Origin: CAVYGN01 sp963796325
GTDB lineage: Bacteria; Spirochaetota; Brevinematia; Brevinematales; JAOACQ01
DNA length: 64,000 nt
Direction: 5' to 3'
Assembly: GCA_963796325.1 (NCBI GenBank)
Contig: CAWCLF010000001.1
Span: 310,001-374,000, forward strand
The notes under the pieces were generated by a model. The model was not told the origin of the DNA. It worked only from the letters and a program-made list of their open reading frames with translations, and made no database searches. Positions 26,837 through 33,847 of this stretch are shown here, in pieces. Numbering within the stretch: position 1 is the first letter of the stretch; every line of letters starts with the position of its first letter. The translations under genes and the position numbers were made by a program.

Positions 26837-27643
26837 TTATCTTTTATTTTTATTATTCTTTATCATACCTTCTATCAGCCTGTTGTAATCATCGGTTATC
26901 GGTCCTTCGTAGCTTCCTTCGATAAACTGCCTGACATACGGATTACTTGTCTTTTCAAGGTCTCCGGGGGTGCCGGTAAAGATCAGGTTTCCGTTATAGA
27001 GCATCCCTATCCTGTCGGAGACGTATTTAGCGCTTTTTATATCATGAGTAACGATAACGAATGTCGTTTTAAGCTTCTTTTTCAGGTTCAGGATTAGTTC
27101 ATTTATGTTAGCTGTCATTATCGGATCAAGACCGGTAGTGGGCTCGTCAAAAAGTACGATTGAAGGTTCGCTTACGATCGCTCTGGCGAGGGCTACCCTT
27201 TTCATCATTCCTCCGGACAGGGAAGAGATCATCAGGTGACCGATTTCGGGAAGTTCGACAAGTTCGAGAGCCTTATACATCATATCTTTTTTTTCAATTT
27301 CCTTCAACTCGGGGCGCAGATGGTCCAGTGCAAATAAAATGTTGTCGCTGACGGAAAGAGAGTCGAATAACGCTCCGCCCTGGAATAGCATGCCGAATTT
27401 ACGGCGTATAAGGTCGGCTTCCTGCATATCCGAATAATTGATTTTTTCGCCGTCGATCCATATTTCACCGCTGTCGGGTATAATAAGGCCTATTATATGC
27501 TTTATCAGCACGCTTTTACCCACGCCGCTCTGGCCGAGTATCGTAAAAGTTTCCCCGTCTATTATTTTAAGATCAATATTATCGAGGACCTTTTTACCGT
27601 TCAGGGTCTTGCAAAGGGAAAACAGTTCGACTTTGTATGCCAT
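26837..27643 (-). CDS. mlaF: Lipid ABC transporter ATP-binding protein MlaF
   Basis: A 268-residue ABC ATPase of the Mla/Ttg2A group. Walker A is GQSGVGKSVLIKHI, the Q-loop is in FGMLFQGGALFDSL (typical of the MlaF group), the signature is LSGGMMKRVALARAI, and Walker B is SIVLFDEPTTGLDP. It powers MlaE and MlaD in phospholipid traffic. The ATG overlaps the mlaE stop by one base, indicating translational coupling. Confidence 0.93.
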   Translation of the reverse strand: MAYKVELFSLCKTLNGKKVLDNIDLKIIDGETFTILGQSGVGKSVLIKHIIGLIIPDSGEIWIDGEKINYSDMQEADLIRRKFGMLFQGGALFDSLSVSDNILFALDHLRPELKEIEKKDMMYKALELVELPEIGHLMISSLSGGMMKRVALARAIVSEPSIVLFDEPTTGLDPIMTANINELILNLKKKLKTTFVIVTHDIKSAKYVSDRIGMLYNGNLIFTGTPGDLEKTSNPYVRQFIEGSYEGPITDDYNRLIEGMIKNNKNKR

Positions 27644-28416
27644 CAGAGAGCTCCCCCGGTAAAGACGAGTACAAGCGCGCCCAATATATAATCAAGAAGG
27701 ATAACAATAAAACTGCTTGTTACGACAGACTTGATTGTAGATTCGCCGACCCCCGCGGCGCCGTTTTTTGTTTCAAAACCGCAGAACGTGCTGATCAGAA
27801 GTATGGTCCCGCCGATCATCATAAGCTTGAAGAAAGCCTCGAAAACAATTTTAAGCTTGAGCGGACTCTGCGCGATCTCGATGAAAGTCGATGTGGAAAT
27901 ATCATGGAAGGTTGTCAGCATAAGCCAGGCTCCGAACATCGACGCCAGGATTGACATAAAGCCGAGTATGGGCAGCGATATGAGGCCGGCGATAAGCCTC
28001 GGGGTCACGAGGTGGCTTACAGGATTCACAGCGAAAGTTTTGAGAGCATCGATCTGTTCGGTGACTTTCATTGTTCCTATCTGCGCGGTAACCGATGAAC
28101 ATATCCTGCTGACAACGATAAGAGAAGTGAATACCGGTCCGAATTCCTTGACAAGGCTTACTGAAAGGGCCCCGCTGATGTACTGGGATGTCCCGGCAAT
28201 AATGCCTTCCATTGCGTCACCGAGCTGCAAACCAAGTATCAGGCCCATGAACAGCCCTGTCGTTATTACTACGGGTACGGATTCCATACCGATTACTGAA
28301 ATATTCCTTATAATTTCGTAAGGTCTTTTAAAATTGGCAGGGATAAAACGGATGGCCTCATACGAAAAAATTGTGAATTTTGCAAGGTCCTGGAAAAAGG
28401 CCGTAAGCTTATCCAT
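27643..28416 (-). CDS. mlaE: Lipid ABC transporter permease MlaE
   Basis: A 257-residue permease of the MlaE/Ttg2B family with five or six hydrophobic helices. The conserved central region GLQLGDAMEG...GALSVSLVKEFGPVFTSLIVV and the TVTAQIGTMKVTEQIDAL-like coupling region (read here as SSVTAQIGTMKVTEQIDALK) are present. It starts 10 bp downstream of dnaB and so appears to be driven by the ribosomal/replication operon rather than by a promoter of its own. Confidence 0.93.
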   Translation of the reverse strand: MDKLTAFFQDLAKFTIFSYEAIRFIPANFKRPYEIIRNISVIGMESVPVVITTGLFMGLILGLQLGDAMEGIIAGTSQYISGALSVSLVKEFGPVFTSLIVVSRICSSVTAQIGTMKVTEQIDALKTFAVNPVSHLVTPRLIAGLISLPILGFMSILASMFGAWLMLTTFHDISTSTFIEIAQSPLKLKIVFEAFFKLMMIGGTILLISTFCGFETKNGAAGVGESTIKSVVTSSFIVILLDYILGALVLVFTGGAL

Positions 28417-28425
28417 ATATTTCCC

Positions 28426-29820
28426 CTAAAATTCCTCAGCCGGGGTATTCTGGGCTTCAAGATAAACCGAATGAATATCCAGGTTATCGAAACGGACAAT
28501 TTCTTTCGAGAAAGCAAGCTGTATATCGCCTATAGGGCCGTTTCTCTGCTTTTGCAGGAGGAGTTCGGCAATGTTCTTCCTGTCGCTGTTCTTGTTGTAG
28601 TACTCATCCCTGTACAGGAATGCTACTATATCGGAATCCTGTTCAATGGCCCCTGATTCCCTTAGATCCGACAGGATCGGTTTATGGTCGCCGTGTCTTT
28701 CATCAACTTTTCTTGAAAGCTGTGACAGAACTATTATCGGTATTCCAAGTTCCTTTGCTAAAGCTTTGAGGCTTCGAGATATGTAAGAAATTTCATTGTT
28801 CCTGTTCACAATCATCTTATTTGAATCCACCGTCGAAACAAGCTGAAGATGGTCGATGATGATGGTTTTTATGTCGTATTTCGCTTTTACACGCCTTGCC
28901 TTCGCCCTGATTTCGTTGAGGGAGATTGCAGGAGTGTCGTCAACAATTATCTTCAGCCGTGAAAGGTCCCCGGCGGCGTTTATCAGGTGGTCCCACTCAG
29001 TCTGGGAGCTGAGCTGCCCCTTCCTGAGTCTCTGCATATCTATACGCGATTCGCTTGAAAGCATTCTGAAAACGATTTCCTGGAAAGACATTTCAAGTGA
29101 AAAGATCATTATACTGTTATTTTCATGCATCCTGGCTATATTAGCGGCGATATTGAGCGCGAAAGCCGTCTTGCCCATCGAAGGCCTTGCCGCAATCACG
29201 ATCAGGTCGCCGTCCTGGAGCCCGCTTGTTTTATCGTCGAGTTCGGTGAATCCTGTCGGCAGGCCTGTGTAGATATGTTTGGATTTAGAAATACGTTCGA
29301 TCCCCTTGAGTGTCTCGGGAAGCATTTCCTTTATCAGTTTATAGTTTGAACGGAGTTTGCGGTTTGTTACATCGAAAATCAGCCTTTCGGCCTCATCGGA
29401 TATTTTCTCGACATCGGACTGGTTTTCGTAAACATTATCGATTATAGTCCTTGCTGCGTTTATCAATTCCCTCAGCATCGCTTTTTCAAGGACTATCCTG
29501 GCATGAGCTAAAATATTCGAAAACGAAGGAACGTTTTCAATTACGGACGCAAGGTAGGAATTCCCTCCGGCTTTCTGAAGAAGTCCGGCTGATGTAAGCC
29601 TGTCCGTTACGCTGACGGTATCCACCGGCTGGTTCTTTTCGCTGAGTTCTTCAATTGTCTTGAAGATCGTCCTGTTTTTTTCATCGAAGAAATCGTCGTC
29701 TCTCAATATTTCCTGGACAGCACTTATGGCGCTTTTTGACATCATCATTGCACCGATACAGGACTGTTCAGCCTCCATGCTATGCGGCGGAGTCCTTTTT
29801 AAGAGATCGTCGATGGCCAT
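28426..29820 (-). CDS. dnaB: Replicative DNA helicase DnaB
   Basis: DnaB (464 residues) is the hexameric 5'-3' helicase of the replication fork. The N-terminal primase-interacting domain begins PPHSMEAEQSCIGAMMM; the RecA-like domain carries Walker A in AARPSMGKTAFALN, Walker B in IKTIIIDHLQLV and the arginine-finger region ALAKELGIPIIVLSQLSRKV. No intein is inserted. It lies 3 bp after rplI, as in many bacteria, and is followed by mlaE. Confidence 0.97.
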   Translation of the reverse strand: MAIDDLLKRTPPHSMEAEQSCIGAMMMSKSAISAVQEILRDDDFFDEKNRTIFKTIEELSEKNQPVDTVSVTDRLTSAGLLQKAGGNSYLASVIENVPSFSNILAHARIVLEKAMLRELINAARTIIDNVYENQSDVEKISDEAERLIFDVTNRKLRSNYKLIKEMLPETLKGIERISKSKHIYTGLPTGFTELDDKTSGLQDGDLIVIAARPSMGKTAFALNIAANIARMHENNSIMIFSLEMSFQEIVFRMLSSESRIDMQRLRKGQLSSQTEWDHLINAAGDLSRLKIIVDDTPAISLNEIRAKARRVKAKYDIKTIIIDHLQLVSTVDSNKMIVNRNNEISYISRSLKALAKELGIPIIVLSQLSRKVDERHGDHKPILSDLRESGAIEQDSDIVAFLYRDEYYNKNSDRKNIAELLLQKQRNGPIGDIQLAFSKEIVRFDNLDIHSVYLEAQNTPAEEF

Positions 29821-29822
29821 AA

Positions 29823-30263
29823 TTATTCAGCTATAACTTTGACAGTAACGCTTGCGATCACGCCTTCATCGAGTTTGATCCTGGCCGTATGGTCTCCGAG
29901 TTCTTTTATATGGTCGACAAGTATCTTTTTCCTGTCGATATCGAAGCCTTTGCCGCTGAAGATTTTCGACAGGTCCATGCTTGTTATAGATCCGAAGAGC
30001 TTTCCTTCTTCACCCGCTTTTGCATGGATCAGTATCTCTTCCTTTTCTATCTTTTCCTTAAGCGCAACCGCACTCTCGTAATACTGCTTCGCCTTTTCCG
30101 CAAGGGCTGCTGCGATCCTCTGAAGATGCTTTTCCTTTCCTTTTGTGGCAAGTTCCACAAGTTTCTGGGGTAAAAGGTAATTTCTTGCATAACCGTCTCT
30201 TACATTTTTTATATCGCCGGCCCTGCCCAGGCCGACAATGTTATCTAAGAGAATCACTTTCAT
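29823..30263 (-). CDS. rplI: 50S ribosomal protein L9
   Basis: L9 has two small domains joined by a long helix and binds 23S rRNA near the L1 stalk. The N-terminal signature MKVILLDNIVGLGRAGDIKN and the RNYLLPQKLVELATK stretch are present, and the C-terminal domain ends near residue 146, the usual length. It follows an integral membrane protein gene and precedes dnaB by 3 bp. Confidence 0.96.
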   Translation of the reverse strand: MKVILLDNIVGLGRAGDIKNVRDGYARNYLLPQKLVELATKGKEKHLQRIAAALAEKAKQYYESAVALKEKIEKEEILIHAKAGEEGKLFGSITSMDLSKIFSGKGFDIDRKKILVDHIKELGDHTARIKLDEGVIASVTVKVIAE

Positions 30264-30275
30264 ATAACCTCCTAA

Positions 30276-31133
30276 TCAAACGGGGCTCTTTTTTATTTTT
30301 TTCCTTGTATAATCCATCCATACATCAGATACTCCTATTCCAAGCAGCAGCGTAAGTAAATAAACGATAAATCCGCCTGAGATAATAAGCAGCCCGTAAA
30401 CGGAGAGGGATGTGACCGTAACCGGAAACCCTCTTTTTTTTAATAAATGGTTTATGATCAAAAAACCGTAAATTATATAAAAAAAAGAAAAATAAAGACA
30501 AACGTTCAAAACTCCCGCTTCAAATATAAAAGAGGAAAATATTCCCCTCGACACAACATCGCCCAATATTTCAAAAATTCCGAATATAGTCCATAAAACC
30601 GCAAGCGTCATAATCTGCCTGTGATTGAACCTGAGCAAAAACCTGTGCCAGAAACTCGCATAATGCCTTTCCGCGATGAAAAGGATAAATATGGTTACTC
30701 CCGCTGCAAAAAAGGCCGGGTACAGGAACCTTAAAAATCTGGCGACTTCGAAAACCTCGGTCAATCCTGCCGCCGCCGGCATGGCCGGTTTAATAGCTTT
30801 AAGGAAAAGGGCATTAAAATTAACCCAGATCCTGTCAGCCGCCGGCAAATAAAAATAGCATAAACCGATAAGGCCGGCAAAGGACAGGGCTTTTATTCCC
30901 GGGTAAAAATACTTTCTATTTTTTATCAAATCCCCGAATACAAGTGCAATAATTGCCGGTACGGCAAGAACCGTTCCCGCCGTCCTGTTCAGTAAAAAGA
31001 CCCCTATTGCAAGGATAAGATACAGGTAAAGAATTCCCCTGCTTTTTAAGGTCGGCTTATATAAAAATATCCCGGCTTTAAAAACTGAATACCAGGACAA
31101 GCTGAATATAACCCAAAAAAAGGCGAATTCCAC
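30276..31133 (-). CDS. Polytopic membrane protein, YybS/DUF2232-like
   Basis: A 285-residue, very hydrophobic protein with about eight predicted membrane helices and a basic C terminus (YTRKKIKKSP). Sequence alone gives no enzyme motif. Its place between rpsR and rplI resembles that of YybS-type DUF2232 proteins near rplI in other bacteria, and this positional argument is the main basis for the family suggestion. It starts 11 bp after rpsR, within the rpsF operon. Confidence 0.6.
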   Translation of the reverse strand: MEFAFFWVIFSLSWYSVFKAGIFLYKPTLKSRGILYLYLILAIGVFLLNRTAGTVLAVPAIIALVFGDLIKNRKYFYPGIKALSFAGLIGLCYFYLPAADRIWVNFNALFLKAIKPAMPAAAGLTEVFEVARFLRFLYPAFFAAGVTIFILFIAERHYASFWHRFLLRFNHRQIMTLAVLWTIFGIFEILGDVVSRGIFSSFIFEAGVLNVCLYFSFFYIIYGFLIINHLLKKRGFPVTVTSLSVYGLLIISGGFIVYLLTLLLGIGVSDVWMDYTRKKIKKSPV

Positions 31134-31144
31134 TATATACCCTT

Positions 31145-31516
31145 TTACCTGTCAAGGAACGGAAGCAGCGCTATTATGCGGGCTTTCTTTATCTCCCTGA
31201 CAATTTTCCGCTGATGTTTTGCACAGTTGCCGCTTATTCTGCGCGGCAGTATCTTACCGCTGGGCATAACATAGCGTTTTAACATGTCTATGTTTTTATA
31301 ATTTATCATTTTTTCGTCTATCTGGCGGGTACAATATTTGCAGACTTTTTTTGTGTAAAAGAATTTTTTTCTTTCAGGCACCGACGCCGAAGGGGCCGGA
31401 CCTTCTTCTTTTACCTTCTTGATTTCTAATTCTTCAGGAATTTGCAACGGCATCTCAACCGGAGAGGCTTCAACCTCTGCAGCGGGTTCCTGACCTGTTT
31501 TAATATCTTCGGACAT
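31145..31516 (-). CDS. rpsR: 30S ribosomal protein S18 with N-terminal extension
   Basis: The last ~75 residues are a standard S18 (KVCKYCTRQIDEKMINYKNI, then PRRISGNCAKHQRKIVREIK). Cysteines in CKYC and NCAKH suggest the zinc-binding form. The first ~47 residues are acidic and rich in proline, glutamate and alanine and are absent from most S18 proteins (123 residues in all against about 75-90). No start codon nearer the core has a better ribosome-binding site; GGAGCG precedes the chosen one. It sits between ssb and the YybS-like gene. Confidence 0.9.
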   Translation of the reverse strand: MSEDIKTGQEPAAEVEASPVEMPLQIPEELEIKKVKEEGPAPSASVPERKKFFYTKKVCKYCTRQIDEKMINYKNIDMLKRYVMPSGKILPRRISGNCAKHQRKIVREIKKARIIALLPFLDR

Positions 31517-31539
31517 ATTCGCTCCTTAAATATGAATGG

Positions 31540-32031
31540 TTAAAAATCTGGTTCTTCACTGCTTCCGTTATTGGGTCCGAATGAAGGATCGACCGGTGAA
31601 GGATTGAAATCTGTATTGTCGTAAAAATTGTCCTCCATTTTTCCGCTCCCGGTCTCGGGGACAGGCGCCTGCGCCTGGCCGCCTGCCGGCGGATGTTTCG
31701 CTCCGGAAGGGGATCCGAGGAATTCGACGCGGTCGGCGATTATCTCTACGACGCTTCTCTTGGCCCCGTCCTGTGCGACCCAGCTCCGCTGTTCAAGCCT
31801 TCCTTCAAGCGCAATCTGTTTACCTTTGGATAAATAATTGCTGCAGTTTTCTGCCGACTTGCCCCAAACAACGACATTAAAAAACGATACGCTGTCTGAA
31901 CCGTCGTTTTTCGGCTTTCCTCCCACAGCTATTCCAAAACGCGCAACCGGAGTTCCGCTGGGGGTATACTTCAATTCGACATCTCCGGACAGTCTGCCGA
32001 CGACAATGACCTTGTTAATGTCCCAGCTCAT
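31540..32031 (-). CDS. ssb: Single-stranded DNA-binding protein
   Basis: SSB coats single-stranded DNA in replication and repair. The 163-residue protein has the OB fold (NKVIVVGRLSGDVELKYTPS, FFNVVVWGKSAENCSNYLSK, ALEGRLEQRSW), a flexible linker and a C-terminal tail that ends GSSEEPDF. The final acidic residues fit the usual protein-interaction tip, although it is EPDF rather than DDIPF. It overlaps no neighbours and follows rpsF by 1 bp. Confidence 0.95.
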   Translation of the reverse strand: MSWDINKVIVVGRLSGDVELKYTPSGTPVARFGIAVGGKPKNDGSDSVSFFNVVVWGKSAENCSNYLSKGKQIALEGRLEQRSWVAQDGAKRSVVEIIADRVEFLGSPSGAKHPPAGGQAQAPVPETGSGKMEDNFYDNTDFNPSPVDPSFGPNNGSSEEPDF

Positions 32032-32032
32032 T

Positions 32033-32323
32033 TTATTCCCCGGTCAACAGCATATGGCGTATGACATCCTCGTCGAATTTCATCAGGCGTTCGAATTCGG
32101 GTATGTTTTTCGTATCCATTTCGATTTTCGCGATGTGATAATATGCCCTTCTGAAATCTTCCCTGTTGCGGTGAATGGGATATGCAAGCTGGCGGGTGCC
32201 CATGTCGCTTTCGTTGAGTACTTTAGCTTTGAGCTTTGAAAAATACTCGCGGATCCTTTCGACTGTGGCCTTTGCTATCTCGCCTTCCTTGATCAGAAAA
32301 GCGATTTCATACTTTCTTACCAT
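32033..32323 (-). CDS. rpsF: 30S ribosomal protein S6
   Basis: S6 (96 residues) binds S18 in the 30S platform. MVRKYEIAFLIKEGE, the GTRQLAYPIHRNREDFRRAY strand region and the C-terminal FDEDVIRHMLL are typical. ATG at 32323 is chosen because AAGGAGG lies 6 bp before it; the open frame reaches 33 bp further upstream without a site. It leads the operon that runs through ssb, rpsR, rplI, dnaB and the mla genes. Confidence 0.95.
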   Translation of the reverse strand: MVRKYEIAFLIKEGEIAKATVERIREYFSKLKAKVLNESDMGTRQLAYPIHRNREDFRRAYYHIAKIEMDTKNIPEFERLMKFDEDVIRHMLLTGE

Positions 32324-32426
32324 GTACTCCTCCTTATGGACTAAAGCCCGTCTCATTACATTCTACGTTATTATCAAGCGCATCATTTTTGCCTGTAAAA
32401 TTGTGAGGCGGGAAGGATAGCAAAAA

Positions 32427-32455
32427 ATTTTAAGGAATATGGAGTTATTTGTCAA
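32427..32455 (-). promoter_or_regulatory. Near-consensus promoter of the rpsF operon
   Basis: On the minus strand a perfect TTGACA (32455-32450), a 17-bp spacer and TAAAAT (32432-32427). It lies about 105 bp before rpsF. The insertion sequence's target duplication begins at the very next base (32456), so only 17 bp of native upstream DNA separate the -35 box from the element. Confidence 0.7.
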
Positions 32456-32472
32456 GTTTACGGACTGAGTCG
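32456..32472 (+). repeat. Left copy of a 17-bp target-site duplication
   Basis: gtttacggactgagtcg at 32456-32472 is repeated exactly at 33785-33801, flanking the insertion sequence. Removing the element and one copy joins the rpsF promoter to the intergenic heptad-like repeat that continues as agagtcatcagtcg. Confidence 0.85.
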
Positions 32473-33784
32473 TGTCCCCGCAAAACTAAAATGTCACTAT
32501 TAACAGCAAAGTTAAAATGTCACATCATGCTGCTATTCGATTGCCTTTAGAATCTATTTCATAGAATTTTAATTCACAATCCTTATAGAAAATATGAATA
32601 CTTCCATCAAGCCATGTTTGTAATTGGACCTTCTTTTTGGGACTCACATACTTAGAGCATTCTCTTGCAAGTTGATAATAATGATTATAACTTCTGACAA
32701 CAAAACTATTATCTACTATGCGGAAGACTTCAAAACATATCAGCTTTCTCAAATCCTGATTAGGAAGCAGTTTTACATGCATGTCTTCATCTTTTGCAGC
32801 TGGCTTTGAGAACTTGGAATTATGTTTGTTCAGATAACTTTCCAATAAAAACTTATTGGCCATATCAATATTCTTGATCCCCTTTAATCTTAATTCCTTA
32901 ACTAATCTATCTTGCTGTACTCCATGCTTTCTTTCGACCCTTCCTTTAGCCTGGGCCGAATTTGCATAATTCATCTTAATTCCTAGTTTGTTACATACTC
33001 TGCCAAATTCTGTCATCGGTTCAATTCCTTCGAGTTGCTCGGCAAGGCTTGGCTCCCTTTCGGTGTAAAATACGCTTTTTTTATCTGAATATATGCATTC
33101 CGGAATTCCGTATTTCTCTATCCATAAATACAATACCTTTAAACTGATATATGTCGTTTCTCCTGTGTCAAACAAAGCAAGAGTAGTACTCGTAGCATCA
33201 TCAACGAATTCCATAAGACAATCCTGACGGTCATCTTCAAACCAGGGATGAAAGCTGCCGTCAATTTGGATCATCTCTCCAAAACACTCTTTCCTGGGTC
33301 TTTTACGTCTATGTTTTGCTCTTTCACGCCTCTTTAACCAGCTTCCTTCTTCAATGAGCCACAGGCGAAGAGTTTCATGATTTACATCGACCCCGAATTC
33401 TTCATAAAGCTTCTCAGTTGCCAATGTCGGCCCAAAATCGGGATATCTAGTTTTATATTTATCAAGTACAAAAATGCGAAGACTTTCATTTTTCCTGTTA
33501 TTACTTTTCCTGCCTATCAGTCCATGATTTAAAGCTTCATCGCCTTTCGTTCTGTACTCTTTCATTATACGGATCGCTTGCCTATAGCTAATCCCTATTT
33601 TTTCTCCAGCTTCGGCAAGTGTAATTGAACCGGCTATCACCAATTCAAGTATCTTCAATCTCTTCTGGCCTGTTTTTGTCATCCGGATCATATCCTCCAT
33701 TTGCAACCCCTTTTTTGGATTGCATTATTTAACGGATGACATTTCTACTTTGTTATCATGTGACATTTTAATTTTGTTTCGACA
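32473..33784 (-). mobile_element. Complete insertion sequence (1312 bp), IS1202/ISTde1-like
   Basis: The element is bounded by 25-bp imperfect terminal inverted repeats (20 of 25 match; ends TGTC...GACA) and by exact 17-bp direct repeats. Each end holds two copies of a transposase-binding-like word: caaaactaaaatgtcac (32481-32497) and caaagttaaaatgtcac (32507-32523) on the left, with complements at 33760-33776 and 33736-33752 on the right. One intact transposase fills the middle. The unusually long duplication and the DDE transposase type fit, from memory, the IS1202 family and its ISTde1 subgroup; that assignment needs a database comparison. Confidence 0.85.
32525..33700 (-). CDS. DDE transposase of the insertion sequence
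   Basis: About 391 residues, intact. The N-terminal part has a helix-turn-helix (ITLAEAGEKIGISYRQAIRI). The catalytic core shows aspartates at about 147 (QIDGSFHPWFED) and 206 (IYSDKKSVF) and glutamate at about 256 (GRVERKHG), a DDE triad. The type is often annotated ISNCY and resembles the IS1202 group. ATG at 33700 has GGGG-TTGCAA upstream; an in-frame ATG six codons later is also possible. There is no frameshift, so no programmed slip is needed. Its stop lies 50 bp inside the left end. Confidence 0.9.
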   Translation of the reverse strand: MEDMIRMTKTGQKRLKILELVIAGSITLAEAGEKIGISYRQAIRIMKEYRTKGDEALNHGLIGRKSNNRKNESLRIFVLDKYKTRYPDFGPTLATEKLYEEFGVDVNHETLRLWLIEEGSWLKRRERAKHRRKRPRKECFGEMIQIDGSFHPWFEDDRQDCLMEFVDDATSTTLALFDTGETTYISLKVLYLWIEKYGIPECIYSDKKSVFYTEREPSLAEQLEGIEPMTEFGRVCNKLGIKMNYANSAQAKGRVERKHGVQQDRLVKELRLKGIKNIDMANKFLLESYLNKHNSKFSKPAAKDEDMHVKLLPNQDLRKLICFEVFRIVDNSFVVRSYNHYYQLARECSKYVSPKKKVQLQTWLDGSIHIFYKDCELKFYEIDSKGNRIAA

Positions 33785-33835
33785 GTTTACGGACTGAGTC
33801 GAGAGTCATCAGTCGAAGCCAACCGCAGCCGGCTT
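33785..33835. repeat. Right target duplication and heptad-like repeat cluster B
   Basis: The first 17 bases are the second copy of the insertion target duplication. The continuation agagtcatcagtcg carries the same GACTC/AGTCG words as cluster A on the opposite strand (TGACTCTCGACTCAGTC in complement). The insertion sequence therefore landed in one of these dispersed repeats, between the rpsF promoter and the EAL-protein gene. Confidence 0.6.
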
Positions 33836-33847
33836 TCTGCTCCCGAC

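Noticed and set aside
32525..33700. Transposase as a pseudogene
   Set aside because: The frame is intact, the DDE residues are present and both ends and target duplications are preserved.
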